22,111 nt of DNA from Geobacter sp. UBA5735 (GCA_002419385.1 DIFZ01000042.1:1-22111), one strand, 5' to 3'. Positions 13,997-21,926 are shown, counted from the first letter of the stretch. The notes: a model not told the origin generated them from the sequence alone. Program-made: numbers and translations.

Positions 13997-15385
13997 CTAT
14001 TGCATGCAGTTGAACAGCCCCAGGCACCAGAAACAGTCGCCGCACGGGACGGTGGTGGTATAGCAGTCCTGCTCGAATTCCTCGCAATAGATGTATTCGC
14101 AGGGGAGGAGGTTGCAGTTTGAACAGAACGGGTATTCGTGGCGAAGCACTTCGGCGCGGAACGACACGTAAGCCGGGTCGTTCCAGACCTCGAAGATTCC
14201 CTTGTCAGTCACGTTGCCGAACACCTTGTTGGCAACGTATTTCTTTCTCCCGGAGAAATAGCAGATGAAACGGTGCCAGAGAAAATAGCAGGGATGGACC
14301 TCGCCGTTCCAGGAAACGAACGCGCCGCCTCCCTCGATGAAGTCGCAGCGCCGGTCGCTTTTCGGCGACACCCCGGGGAGTTTCAATTCCAGCCCGCACT
14401 CTTCGGCAACCTTCCGCGCATCTTCAAAGATCCGGGCAACCCGTTCGATTTTTTCCCCGTCCATGGCAAGCAGGTTCTTCACATGCAGGAAAATGTCCTT
14501 GGACCGGGCGTCTTCCATCATCTCGTGAACGAAAGCGACCATCCGCTCCTCTTCTTCAGTGCGCTTGTACTTGCAGCAATAGATATAGAAGTAATCGGTC
14601 ATGTCGATGCCTTGGGCATCGGCTTTCTGCTGCCACTCGCGGAACAGCTGTATTGCCTGTTCGGTGTTGCTGTCATAAGCGGCTTGAGAGACGTGTTCCG
14701 CATCGTAGGGGAGGAGATGGGATACAATTGCGAAATCCGCGCCCCGCGATGCAGACCAGCGGAGCACCTCGGGCAACTGGTGCATGTTGTCCTGCATGAG
14801 GACGAATTCCACGCCGACGCTGATGCGGGATTCCGGCCGAAGCTTTCTTGCTGTCGCCAACGCGTTGAATGCCTGGGCCAGATCATCCACTTCCCCGCCC
14901 TCCCTGATTTTGCGGAATGTTTCCGGGCAGATGGCGTTCAGTGACAGACAGATTCTGTCCAGTCCCGCATCCAGGAGCGATACGGCCCGTGCTTCGTCGA
15001 GCAGGAGGCCGTTTGACTGGAAGCCGACCCAGCTTCCGGACGGCATGAGTTCCTTGGCAATGCCGATGAACTCCTCGAGTCGGGGATGGAGCAGCGATTC
15101 GCCGATGCCGTTGAGGAGAAGTCCCTCCAAGTGAGGAAATGCGGGAGACAGCTTCAGGAAAGTCTCACGCGACATGTCGCCTTCTTCGATGCTGTTGCCC
15201 CATGATTGCTTGACGCACATCTGGCAGGAAAGGTTGCAGCGCGTGGTCAGTTCGACAAACAGCCTGGAGGGATACTCCCGGAAAGCCGGATGGGAATCCG
15301 GCAGAAGTATTTGGTCCGGAACGGTTTGGCAGGAATCAGCTGCTTTCCCGTCCGAGACCTTGCAAATCTTTGTTTCTTCGCTCAT
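13997..15385 (-). CDS. Radical SAM / SPASM domain protein
   Basis: The 462-residue protein has a radical SAM core opening with FVELTTRCNLSCQMC: Cys50, Cys54 and Cys57 bind the [4Fe-4S] cluster that cleaves S-adenosylmethionine. A glycine-rich GIGESLLHP strand follows. The C-terminal half is Cys-rich like SPASM proteins (RRCDF, VHPCYF, FCSNCNLLPCEYIYC, then PCGDCFWCLGLFNC) and should hold extra Fe-S clusters. Such enzymes modify peptides or proteins. The PCGDC ending reminds me of the tungsten-oxidoreductase maturase group (TIGR04317), but no aldehyde ferredoxin oxidoreductase gene is in the window, so that is tentative. I chose the ATG at 15385, with AGGAT nine bases upstream. In-frame ATGs at 15424 and 15472 are alternatives. 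Confidence 0.88.
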   Translation of the reverse strand: MSEETKICKVSDGKAADSCQTVPDQILLPDSHPAFREYPSRLFVELTTRCNLSCQMCVKQSWGNSIEEGDMSRETFLKLSPAFPHLEGLLLNGIGESLLHPRLEEFIGIAKELMPSGSWVGFQSNGLLLDEARAVSLLDAGLDRICLSLNAICPETFRKIREGGEVDDLAQAFNALATARKLRPESRISVGVEFVLMQDNMHQLPEVLRWSASRGADFAIVSHLLPYDAEHVSQAAYDSNTEQAIQLFREWQQKADAQGIDMTDYFYIYCCKYKRTEEEERMVAFVHEMMEDARSKDIFLHVKNLLAMDGEKIERVARIFEDARKVAEECGLELKLPGVSPKSDRRCDFIEGGGAFVSWNGEVHPCYFLWHRFICYFSGRKKYVANKVFGNVTDKGIFEVWNDPAYVSFRAEVLRHEYPFCSNCNLLPCEYIYCEEFEQDCYTTTVPCGDCFWCLGLFNCMQ

Positions 15386-15509
15386 GATTTCTGAATCCTG
15401 AATGGAGATTTTTCGACCGGTCATTCTGCCTGTCCACCGGGAATAATGCACCCGGCAGGTCGGCACGGCCATTAATTGGATAGTAATACATATCCTTTTT
15501 CCCAGCTAT

Positions 15510-15576
15510 AAAAAAAACGGATAGCGAACGCCTGCCGCCCCCTTTCCGCTCTCCTGTACCTGCAACGGAACTATCC
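15510..15576 (-). terminator. Terminator-like structure in the radical SAM leader
   Basis: On the minus strand, GGATAG (15576-15571) can pair with CTATCC (15524-15519). It continues with TTCCG (15570-15566) pairing CGGAA (15548-15544). One base after CTATCC comes a run of eight T (15517-15510). It could end the dtd-pabBC transcript or act as an attenuator for the radical SAM gene. A second GGATA...TATCC pair follows downstream (about 15475-15495) and could compete for pairing. Confidence 0.5.
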
Positions 15577-15660
15577 CCCAAACCAAGGTTGTTGCCGAAT
15601 TCGAGACGCCTTCACGCGCTTTTCGAGCGCTGAACGCCTCTGGTATCGAAGCATCTTCAT
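15571..15660 (-). CDS. Possible 29-residue leader or substrate peptide
   Basis: This very short frame starts MKMLRYQRRS and ends RQQPWFGG. Its ATG lies 3 bases after the pabBC stop. A near-perfect ribosome binding site (GAGGAG, 8 bases before the ATG) lies inside the last pabBC codons. It has six Arg and three Lys, so it is strongly basic. Its stop codon TAG is part of the GGATAG arm of the downstream terminator-like structure. It could be a leader peptide controlling readthrough into the radical SAM gene, a small peptide substrate of that enzyme, or chance. No family is recognised. Confidence 0.35.
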   Translation of the reverse strand: MKMLRYQRRSALEKRVKASRIRQQPWFGG

Positions 15661-15663
15661 GAA

Positions 15664-17424
15664 TCAATCTCCTCTCAGCAGATATACCCGACGCCATTTC
15701 CGCACTGAATTTATCAGGAAGATCTCGTCAGCCGTCTCCAGGTCAGGGAGCGTTAGTATCCCTTCACGGATTTCTCCGGCAGCGAGGAGGAACTGGCGGA
15801 ACGTGCCGGGCAGAAGGCCGCACTCCATCGTTGGCGTAAGCAGAACATCACCCTGTCGGACCACGACATTATTGTTGGCCCCTTCTGTCACCTCCCCACG
15901 TTCATTGAGAAAGATCACATCGAGGCAATCGGGCTTTTTGCCTGTTTCGCGCCTGTAAAGCTCCCGATTGCTGGTCTTGTGGTAGAGAAAGGGGTCTGAC
16001 GAGTCGACTCTTTCCTCAGCAAGGCAGATAACGCCTGACCCGGGAATGCCTCCCCTGCCAGGCGGCTCAACATCGATGATAAAACTGCCGCCACGGGACA
16101 GCTCGAGCCTGACCTTGCAGCGTCCGCTCAGACCGCCGCACGTCTCCTCCAGCGAATGCAGTACCGTGTCGTGGTCCAGAACAAAACCGAAGTACCGGGC
16201 GGATCTCCCCAGCCTTGCCAGGTGCAGATCGAGAAGGAAATATCCCTCCCCCTCCTCGTATAGCAGCGATTCGATGAGTGTGAATTCAGGACGGACAGTT
16301 TGCGCAAAAAGCCCCTTTGCCAGGCACTCGTCAAATTCGGCATCCGCATCTGAATCCCAGGTGATGGCGCTGCCCACGCCGAGTTCCCCGGCGCCTGCCT
16401 GAGTGTCGATCACGAGCGATCTGATGGCGACGCTGAAAACAGCTTCTTCCATTCCCGGCGAGATATATCCGATGCAGCCGGTATAGAGGCCCCGCGGAGA
16501 TGTTTCCAGTTCCGCTATGATCTCCATGGAGCGCTTCTTGGGCGCACCGGTCACCGATCCGCAGGGAAAGAGCGCCTGCATGAGCTCTACCAGTCCTGTT
16601 CCGGGGTTAATCTCGGAAGTGACCGTGGACGTCATCTGGTGAACCGTCTCGAATGGCTCTACGTCAAAAAGAGACGTGGCGACAACGGTGCCGCTTCGGG
16701 AAACCCGTCCCAGGTCGTTGCGCAACAGGTCGACGATCATCAGGTTTTCGGCCCGCTCCTTGGCGCTCTCCCGCAGTCGGAGGGCAAACAGCTCGTCCTC
16801 TTCGACCCACCTGCCGCGTGGAGCGGTCCCCTTCATGGGGCGGACCGTCAGCACGCCCCGGTCCAGGCGGAAAAAAAGTTCGGGCGAAACCGACAGGATG
16901 CAGTATCTGCCCAGGTCGAGACAGGCGCTGTAGCTGGTCCGCTGGGAACGGCACAGGTCCCGGTAGTAGCGAAACGGGTTGCCGGAAAAACGGAACCTGA
17001 GCGGCATGGTGAAATTCACCTGGTAGCAGTCTCCGGCAGCGATGTATTCCCTGATCGCTGCCACTGCATGCCGGTACCCAACCGCAGACAACGATGGCAC
17101 CCAATCCCAGGCAGCGTAGTGTTCACCCGCCGCGAGTTCCGGCGGGGCCATCTCGTTTCGCTGTGAATAAATGCCGAACCACAAAAGCGGCAGAGCGCCG
17201 GCAGGCCGGGTGGTCAGGTCAGGGTCTACGCCGGCGGCTGCCTCGTAGCTGAGGAAGCCTGCCGCATGGTTACCGGCCGCCACAGCCGACTCGATTTTCC
17301 GCAACGCCGGTAGCACCCCGTCAAGGGTTTGAGCGGTTATCTCCTCGACATGGCAGGAAAATTTCATGGCCGTTGGATTGGACCTCTGGTGCGATTCGAA
17401 CAGCATTTCTCCGGAAGGGATCAC
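15664..17424 (-). CDS. pabB: Fused aminodeoxychorismate synthase component I and 4-amino-4-deoxychorismate lyase (PabB-PabC)
   Basis: The 586-residue protein joins two steps of p-aminobenzoate (folate) synthesis. The N-terminal chorismate-binding PabB domain (about 1-370) has RPMKGTAPRG with the PabB-specific Lys198, LLRNDLGRVSRSGTV, and CGSVTGAPKKRSMEI. The C-terminal PabC domain (about 371-586) is a fold-type IV PLP enzyme with YHKTSNRELYRRE carrying the PLP lysine, EVTEGANNNVVV and LLPGTFRQFLL. It makes aminodeoxychorismate, given ammonia from a PabA glutaminase that is not encoded here, then releases pyruvate to form p-aminobenzoate. The start is the GTG at 17424, preceded by GGGAGGA and overlapping the upstream gene's TGA (GTGA), which indicates coupled translation. 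Confidence 0.94.
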   Translation of the reverse strand: MIPSGEMLFESHQRSNPTAMKFSCHVEEITAQTLDGVLPALRKIESAVAAGNHAAGFLSYEAAAGVDPDLTTRPAGALPLLWFGIYSQRNEMAPPELAAGEHYAAWDWVPSLSAVGYRHAVAAIREYIAAGDCYQVNFTMPLRFRFSGNPFRYYRDLCRSQRTSYSACLDLGRYCILSVSPELFFRLDRGVLTVRPMKGTAPRGRWVEEDELFALRLRESAKERAENLMIVDLLRNDLGRVSRSGTVVATSLFDVEPFETVHQMTSTVTSEINPGTGLVELMQALFPCGSVTGAPKKRSMEIIAELETSPRGLYTGCIGYISPGMEEAVFSVAIRSLVIDTQAGAGELGVGSAITWDSDADAEFDECLAKGLFAQTVRPEFTLIESLLYEEGEGYFLLDLHLARLGRSARYFGFVLDHDTVLHSLEETCGGLSGRCKVRLELSRGGSFIIDVEPPGRGGIPGSGVICLAEERVDSSDPFLYHKTSNRELYRRETGKKPDCLDVIFLNERGEVTEGANNNVVVRQGDVLLTPTMECGLLPGTFRQFLLAAGEIREGILTLPDLETADEIFLINSVRKWRRVYLLRGD

Positions 17425-18278
17425 CTCAGTCCTCCCATGCAGGCATCAATGATAACGCATTTGAGACACGCATCCCTGTTCTTGCCGTCGCAACCTTCCG
17501 AGATGCCCAGGTGGCAAAGGGAGAAGTCGTACTTCACCGGGTCCAGCAGGTCCAGTTGCCGCAGTGCCGCAGTAACCTCCCTTGCCATCCGCCAGTCCGC
17601 CTGGCTACGGGAAGTGAAACCGAGAAATCCGGAGATCCTCTGGATGTGGGCGTCGACCGGTATTACGAGCTGTGACGGCGAAACCGACTTCCACAGGCCG
17701 AGGTCGATGCCGTCGGCTGGACGCACCATCCACCGCAGATACATGCAGAGCCGCTTGCAGGCGCTTCCTCCCGCCGGTGAAGGATAGAACAACGGGAAAT
17801 ACGACTCCTTTGGGATGGCCGGGCAACCGAAGACAGCCGAATAATCAAACCGGAGCACCGCGGCGGTAAATTCCGCAAGGCTTGCCGATATGTCCTGCGC
17901 ATCGGCATCGTGGCCGGCGAGGAAAAAATCCTGGATGGAATCCGCTTCCTCCAGCATCGTCCTCACTGCCAGGAACAGTGCGCACAAGTCCCGGCCATTG
18001 TGGAACCGGTACTTGAAACCGGCAAATTCCTTCAGCCCCGCCTCCACATCGAAAACCTCCATGTAGCGCCGAGGGGAAGGAGACATCCGGTCAAAGACCG
18101 ATTCCAGGCTCGTCAGGATTGCCTTGACGTTGCCGTAGGCCAGCGAAGAAGCGATGAGACCCACAACCTCCCGGTCTTTGGGGTCTTCATACCTGTGGCA
18201 AAACGACAGCGGATCATTGGCCAGGTGCACAGTGGAACGACTTTCGTACAACCGGTCCAGGATCGTCTTGATGTCCAT
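17421..18278 (-). CDS. DUF2400 / TIGR02757 family protein (HhH-GPD-like)
   Basis: This 285-residue protein is recognised as the TIGR02757/DUF2400 family from SLAYGNVKAILTSLESVFDR, FKYRFHNGRDLCALF, VIPVDAHIQRISGFLG and DPVKYDFSLCHLGISEGC. The VIPVDAHIQRIS segment resembles the VPVDTHVxR motif of HhH-GPD DNA glycosylases. The C-terminal Cys residues (EGCDGKNRDACLKC...DAC) could bind an Fe-S cluster, as in endonuclease III. No activity is established for the family that I know of. AAGGAA precedes the ATG at 18278. It lies between dtd (122 bases upstream) and pabBC (four-base overlap), suggesting one transcript. Confidence 0.88.
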   Translation of the reverse strand: MDIKTILDRLYESRSTVHLANDPLSFCHRYEDPKDREVVGLIASSLAYGNVKAILTSLESVFDRMSPSPRRYMEVFDVEAGLKEFAGFKYRFHNGRDLCALFLAVRTMLEEADSIQDFFLAGHDADAQDISASLAEFTAAVLRFDYSAVFGCPAIPKESYFPLFYPSPAGGSACKRLCMYLRWMVRPADGIDLGLWKSVSPSQLVIPVDAHIQRISGFLGFTSRSQADWRMAREVTAALRQLDLLDPVKYDFSLCHLGISEGCDGKNRDACLKCVIIDACMGGLR

Positions 18279-18400
18279 TTATGTTCCTTGGATTATATGT
18301 GGCGACAAGCATACAGAATAGCACAGAACGGGGCGGGAAATCTTTCAGGAATGCGGGTGACGGGAGAACGGATTCGGCTGTATCTGCCAAGGACTTCCGG

Positions 18401-18850
18401 CTAGGCTTTTTTCGGGCTTTCCAGGATGAACGTTACCGGGCCATCATTGACCAGGCTGACCTGCATGTCAGCCTGGAAAACACCGGTTGCAACAGAAAAC
18501 CCCATATTTCGGCTTTCGCCAATGAAGAATTCATACAGCCGGTTTGCCTCATCGGGAGCTGCAGCACTGTCGAAAGAGGGCCGACGACCTTTGGCGCAGT
18601 TCCCCGCCAGGGTGAACTGGGAAACGGCCAGGATCTCTCCGCTGATATCCCTCACGGAAAGATTCATCTTGCCGGCGTCATCCTCAAAGATGCGCAGGTT
18701 GGCGATCTTTTCCGCCAGCCAGGTCGCGTCCCGCTTCACGTCGCCCTTCTCGACGCCGAGCAGGACCAGGATGCCCTTATCTATCGAGCTGACTCCAGTG
18801 CCGTCGACCTTAACGGAAGCATTGAGAACTCGCTGAATGACTGCTTTCAA
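18401..18850 (-). CDS. dtd: D-aminoacyl-tRNA deacylase
   Basis: DTD removes D-amino acids (and Gly from tRNA-Ala) from mischarged tRNA in the cytoplasm. The 149-residue product has the family start KAVIQRVLNASVKVDG, the SQFTLAGNCAKGRRPSF active-site segment, and the Gly-Pro motif NDGPVTFILESP. Length fits the family (about 145-150). The start is taken as the TTG at 18850, because the canonical product begins M-K-A-V-I-Q-R. GGAG lies 11 bases upstream. The longer frame from 18922 adds residues not seen in DTD proteins. It is the first gene of the minus-strand dtd - DUF2400 - pabBC group. Confidence 0.95.
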   Translation of the reverse strand: MKAVIQRVLNASVKVDGTGVSSIDKGILVLLGVEKGDVKRDATWLAEKIANLRIFEDDAGKMNLSVRDISGEILAVSQFTLAGNCAKGRRPSFDSAAAPDEANRLYEFFIGESRNMGFSVATGVFQADMQVSLVNDGPVTFILESPKKA

Positions 18851-18975
18851 GGGATTATTACTCCGAAAGGTAGCTGCAAAACGTATGACTCGTGATGGCG
18901 AATAAGCAACCTTACTCGACAATTACCTTTTTTGCAACAGTCTCAGCTCTCAGAAAAAAACATTGCTCCTTTAAT

Positions 18976-19005
18976 TTGATTGTATTACATTATATTTAAT
19001 TTAAT
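18976..19005 (+). promoter_or_regulatory. AT-rich promoter-like region before the unknown exported gene
   Basis: The stretch 18960-19020 is strongly AT-rich. TTGATT (18976-18981) with an 18-base spacer and TTTAAT (19000-19005) is one possible promoter, but several -10-like boxes overlap here, so the exact one is unclear. Confidence 0.35.
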
Positions 19006-19021
19006 ATTGGACGGTAAATTT

Positions 19022-19726
19022 ATGGTGAAATTCTTACTTTCAGTATTTTCCATTCTCTTCGTTCTCTTTCCGCGTTCTACCGTTTTTTCCCAGAACGTCG
19101 AATTCCACGAGCTCGTCAACCGCTTGAAAACATGCGAAGAAACGTGGTGCCATTCTGTCGCCAACGCCCCATCGCTCTGGCCCCAACCCTGCACGACCAA
19201 CACTATTTCCATTGAAGTGCAACCGGCAATTGTGGTCGATATCCCCGCGGGTTTTTTCCAAATTCGTAAAACTGGTTACTTCCTCATGTTTATCTATGAA
19301 AAGAAGAAAGTCCTGACTATGGAAGAACTGTCCAAAGAGGCCTTTCCAGAATTGAATAAACGCACCAAGGACGCTCGATTGACCATGGCTGAAGCGGCAC
19401 ATGCCACCTTTACCAGAACCACCAAAGACACGCCCCCTGCATGCCCGGACGACGCGCAGTTCTGGTACTGGGCTATGTTCCTCAAGATGACTTTTTTCGA
19501 AAACAGCTTTCCTGTTTTTTCAAGTAAGAAAGGGCCGCTAACGGTGTATTACCTTTCAAGCAAAAGACCTGGACTGGCGCTCGTTAACGATGCAGTGATT
19601 ATCAACGACAATAATCCTGAGTATGTCTTGAAGCTCAAATCGGCAAACATGACGTCTGAAGAATTCAAATCCATTATCGGCACGACAAGAGAAAAAAGGA
19701 ATCGAAACCATGCTGACCATCAGTGA
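19022..19726 (+). CDS. Exported protein of unknown function
   Basis: The 234-residue product has a clear signal peptide (MVKFLLSVFSILFVLFPRSTVFS-Q), then a soluble region with an early Cys pair (LKTCEETWCHS), two later Cys residues (QPCTTN and PPACPDDAQ), and alternating hydrophobic strands. No family is recognised. The ATG at 19022 directly opens the signal peptide; an upstream in-frame ATG at 18980 only adds leader codons. No strong ribosome binding site is seen. Base composition is visibly AT-richer than its neighbours. It overlaps the next gene by 17 bases, so the two are probably one transcript. The four Cys residues may form periplasmic disulfides. Confidence 0.75.
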   Translation: MVKFLLSVFSILFVLFPRSTVFSQNVEFHELVNRLKTCEETWCHSVANAPSLWPQPCTTNTISIEVQPAIVVDIPAGFFQIRKTGYFLMFIYEKKKVLTMEELSKEAFPELNKRTKDARLTMAEAAHATFTRTTKDTPPACPDDAQFWYWAMFLKMTFFENSFPVFSSKKGPLTVYYLSSKRPGLALVNDAVIINDNNPEYVLKLKSANMTSEEFKSIIGTTREKRNRNHADHQ

Positions 19727-20042
19727 ACAACAGGAACTCAAAACCATACTGGGAAATATCTTTGGAAACTCTATCGTCGCACATTGGGAAATGACTGAAG
19801 AAGTTAAAGAGGTTTTCAACAAAATGCTCGCCGACAACATGAAATGCTCGAAACTTATGGATATAATTCCCCGTCCAGCCGGCTGGATACCAGGACAAAC
19901 ATACCTTCCTACGCAAGTCATATCAGCAATTTATCGTTTGGCCACCCATGACAGGAAACATGTATACTGGCTCTGCAACGAAACCATGAAAGTAAAATAC
20001 CGTTCCCAGTTCGAAATGGCGAGCGTTGGCATACTCCACTGA
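19710..20042 (+). CDS. Small cytoplasmic protein of unknown function
   Basis: The 110-residue product starts MLTISEQQELKTILGNIFG and has no signal peptide or membrane helix. It is helical and amphipathic in its first half, then has a PRPAGWIPGQTYLPTQV turn and an aromatic basic segment (HDRKHVYWLCNETMKVKYRSQF). No family is recognised. AAGGAA lies eight bases before the ATG. The start lies inside the end of the preceding exported-protein gene and shares its AT-rich composition, so the two were probably acquired and are expressed together. Confidence 0.7.
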   Translation: MLTISEQQELKTILGNIFGNSIVAHWEMTEEVKEVFNKMLADNMKCSKLMDIIPRPAGWIPGQTYLPTQVISAIYRLATHDRKHVYWLCNETMKVKYRSQFEMASVGILH

Positions 20043-20077
20043 AAAATATCACACCGGGTATTATACAACGCAATCCT

Positions 20078-20111
20078 GACGCAGGGGTGCTGCTCGCCGC
20101 GCCCCTGCGTC
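20078..20111. terminator. Strong hairpin between convergent genes
   Basis: GACGCAGGGG (20078-20087) and CCCCTGCGTC (20102-20111) form a perfect 10-bp stem with a 14-base loop. It separates the plus-strand unknown pair from the minus-strand cheV. T-runs are weak on both sides, but position and stem strength favour a shared terminator. Confidence 0.65.
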
Positions 20112-20128
20112 TTCCGTTGCTCTCCGTT

Positions 20129-21079
20129 TCATTGCAGCAAACTGTCAGCCAGCTGTACAAGGTTCGGCAGGTCTGGCTTCGTGACGATGGCGTTGGCCCC
20201 CAGGTCGCACCACTTGCGCTTGTTGTCCTCGGTGGCAAGCGAAGAGAAAATCAAGACCGGCAAGCCTTGCAGCGCAGACTCCTTGCGTATCAGTGAGGTA
20301 AGGTGCAGGCCGTCCATTTGCGGCATTTCGATATCCGTAATGAGCATGTTGAACTCGCTCGTATAGGGAACTCCATCATTGCTGCAGCGTTCCAGGATGC
20401 GTTTGATCATCTCCCAGGCATCCGCTCCGTTCTCGGCTTCTTCCACACGATACCCGGCGCAGCGGAGCGACGAGCAGATATTGTTGCGGATGAACCGCGA
20501 ATCGTCGGCCACCAGAATACGGCAGCTGCTCCGGTCAAAGACCTGCTCGCCGCTCATCTGCTCGGCCTCTATCTGATAAAGGATATCCCGACCGCAAATC
20601 TCGGCCACTATTTTTTCGAAATCCAAGATCAGAATGATCCGGTCTTTCATCTTAACCACGCCGGTGACATTGTCGGCGCCGAGGGCGCCTGCCGGAGGTT
20701 CCACCTGTTCCCAGGATATGCGGTAGATGCAGGAGACCGAATGCACCAGTATCCCCACGGTCAACCGATTGAACTCAAGCACGACCACCCGGTCGGCGGC
20801 CAGGCCCTGGTCGCTCTTGCCGAGAACGTGCGCAAGATTGATAACCGCGAGCACGCTGTCCCGGAGTTGCATCATTCCTTCAACGGCAGGATGGCTGTTG
20901 GGTATCTTGTAAGTTGTCGGACGCCGGATGATCTCCCGCACCTTTGCCACATTGACCCCGTAGTAACAAGGGACGGTGTCGCCGTTCGCGCCCCGCTCGT
21001 CAATGCGGAATTCCACGATTTCCAGTTCGTTCGTTCCGCTTTCCAGGAGTATCTTCTGCTTGTCGTCCGTCACTGTCAC
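20129..21079 (-). CDS. cheV: Chemotaxis protein CheV (CheW-REC fusion)
   Basis: CheV couples chemoreceptors to the CheA kinase and is tuned by phosphorylation of its receiver domain. The 316-residue product has a CheW-like N-terminal domain (about 15-170; YYGVNVAKVREIIRRP, VINLAHVLG, ILILDFEKIV). A C-terminal receiver domain follows (about 187-316), with the acidic pair in LVADDSRFIRN, the phospho-acceptor Asp in LITDIEMPQMDG, and the conserved Lys in TKPDL. The start is the GTG at 21079; a GTG at 21073 preceded by GAGG is an equally good choice. It is alone, with no other chemotaxis or flagellar gene in the window. Confidence 0.93.
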   Translation of the reverse strand: MTVTDDKQKILLESGTNELEIVEFRIDERGANGDTVPCYYGVNVAKVREIIRRPTTYKIPNSHPAVEGMMQLRDSVLAVINLAHVLGKSDQGLAADRVVVLEFNRLTVGILVHSVSCIYRISWEQVEPPAGALGADNVTGVVKMKDRIILILDFEKIVAEICGRDILYQIEAEQMSGEQVFDRSSCRILVADDSRFIRNNICSSLRCAGYRVEEAENGADAWEMIKRILERCSNDGVPYTSEFNMLITDIEMPQMDGLHLTSLIRKESALQGLPVLIFSSLATEDNKRKWCDLGANAIVTKPDLPNLVQLADSLLQ

Positions 21080-21199
21080 CTCGCCTGCGGAAAAGTTGCC
21101 TGAAACCTTGATGGCAAAGTCAGACGCCGCACTGCGTATTACTATCGGCGAACAGGCGACAAACTTGAGATGAACGATAGAATGTCAGATCATTGGTTT

Positions 21200-21553
21200 T
21201 TATTTGGGCGTTTTTTTCGCAACGATGGAAGACTTGATCCCGTCATATACTGCGGCGCTTATGATTTTCTTCTGTTTCAGCTGGTTTTTCCTCGCATAGG
21301 GACGACCGGCGACGATTTTCTTAACATCCTCATCGTTAAGCCCTGGAAGCGCCTTGAGCTGATCTGCCGTGGCAGTGTTGATATCGAGGAGATTTTCCTG
21401 CGCGGGGAAGGGCTTTTTCTTTGTCTTTTTCTTCTCAGCGGCTGTCGCTGGCGATCCAGCCTCAATGGAGGCGCCCGACTCAGCGTAAGCGAATGAAACC
21501 ATACAGACGACCGTCAATACAGCAAAAAACAACCGATTGATTCCTTTGCACAT
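21200..21553 (-). CDS. Exported helix-hairpin-helix (ComEA-like) protein
   Basis: The 117-residue product has a signal peptide (cleavage near SFAYA-E), a Lys-rich linker (KKKTKKKPFPAQ), and one helix-hairpin-helix domain with the ComEA-type opening LLDINTATADQLKALPGLNDEDVKKIVAGRPY. ComEA-like proteins bind DNA outside the inner membrane during uptake. Single-domain exported versions are common in Geobacter relatives, and many have no proven role in transformation. GGAGG lies six bases before the ATG at 21553, and a promoter lies at 21583-21611. No other competence gene is adjacent. Confidence 0.88.
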   Translation of the reverse strand: MCKGINRLFFAVLTVVCMVSFAYAESGASIEAGSPATAAEKKKTKKKPFPAQENLLDINTATADQLKALPGLNDEDVKKIVAGRPYARKNQLKQKKIISAAVYDGIKSSIVAKKTPK

Positions 21554-21582
21554 AGCATACCTCCGTTAGCATGTTTTTACAA

Positions 21583-21611
21583 ACGGTAGCTAATGTGTTT
21601 ATGCTTGTCAA
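21583..21611 (-). promoter_or_regulatory. Promoter of the helix-hairpin-helix gene
   Basis: Consensus TTGACA (21611-21606 on the minus strand), a 17-base spacer and TACCGT (21588-21583, weak -10) lie about 30 bases before the start codon. Confidence 0.45.
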
Positions 21612-21765
21612 GACAAATCTTCGTTTCTAGTATCTTCCACTGATCAAAACATCGCCTTTAATGCCAGCAGTTCACGGAACGTTCTGTCATAAACCGCCTG
21701 CACAGGCGTAACCAAGCCAGCCTGTAACCTTGGACGACAAGCATGGTTTCTGCAGCTGAAACGCA

Positions 21766-21801
21766 CAAAGCCCCGCCTCTTTAACAAGAAGTGGGGCTTT
21801 G
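21766..21801 (-). terminator. Terminator of the rRNA operon
   Basis: On the minus strand, CAAAGCCCC (21801-21793) and GGGGCTTTG (21774-21766) form a 9-bp stem about nine bases after the 5S rRNA end, followed by TGCGTTTC. Placement directly after 5S supports it. The stretch 21612-21765 beyond it holds no gene that I can support. Confidence 0.7.
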
Positions 21802-21809
21802 CTGAAAGA

Positions 21810-21926
<117 letters not shown>

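Noticed and set aside
15336..15581. 81-residue minus-strand frame overlapping the radical SAM start
   Set aside because: It has no usable ribosome binding site, crosses the terminator-like region and overlaps the real gene in another frame.
15475..15663. Molybdenum/tungsten cofactor riboswitch in the radical SAM leader
   Set aside because: Considered because of the possible tungsten link, but I could not match the known aptamer; only terminator-like pairing is supported.
20303..21103. 266-residue plus-strand frame
   Set aside because: Antisense to cheV; the translation shows no domain and has no ribosome binding site.
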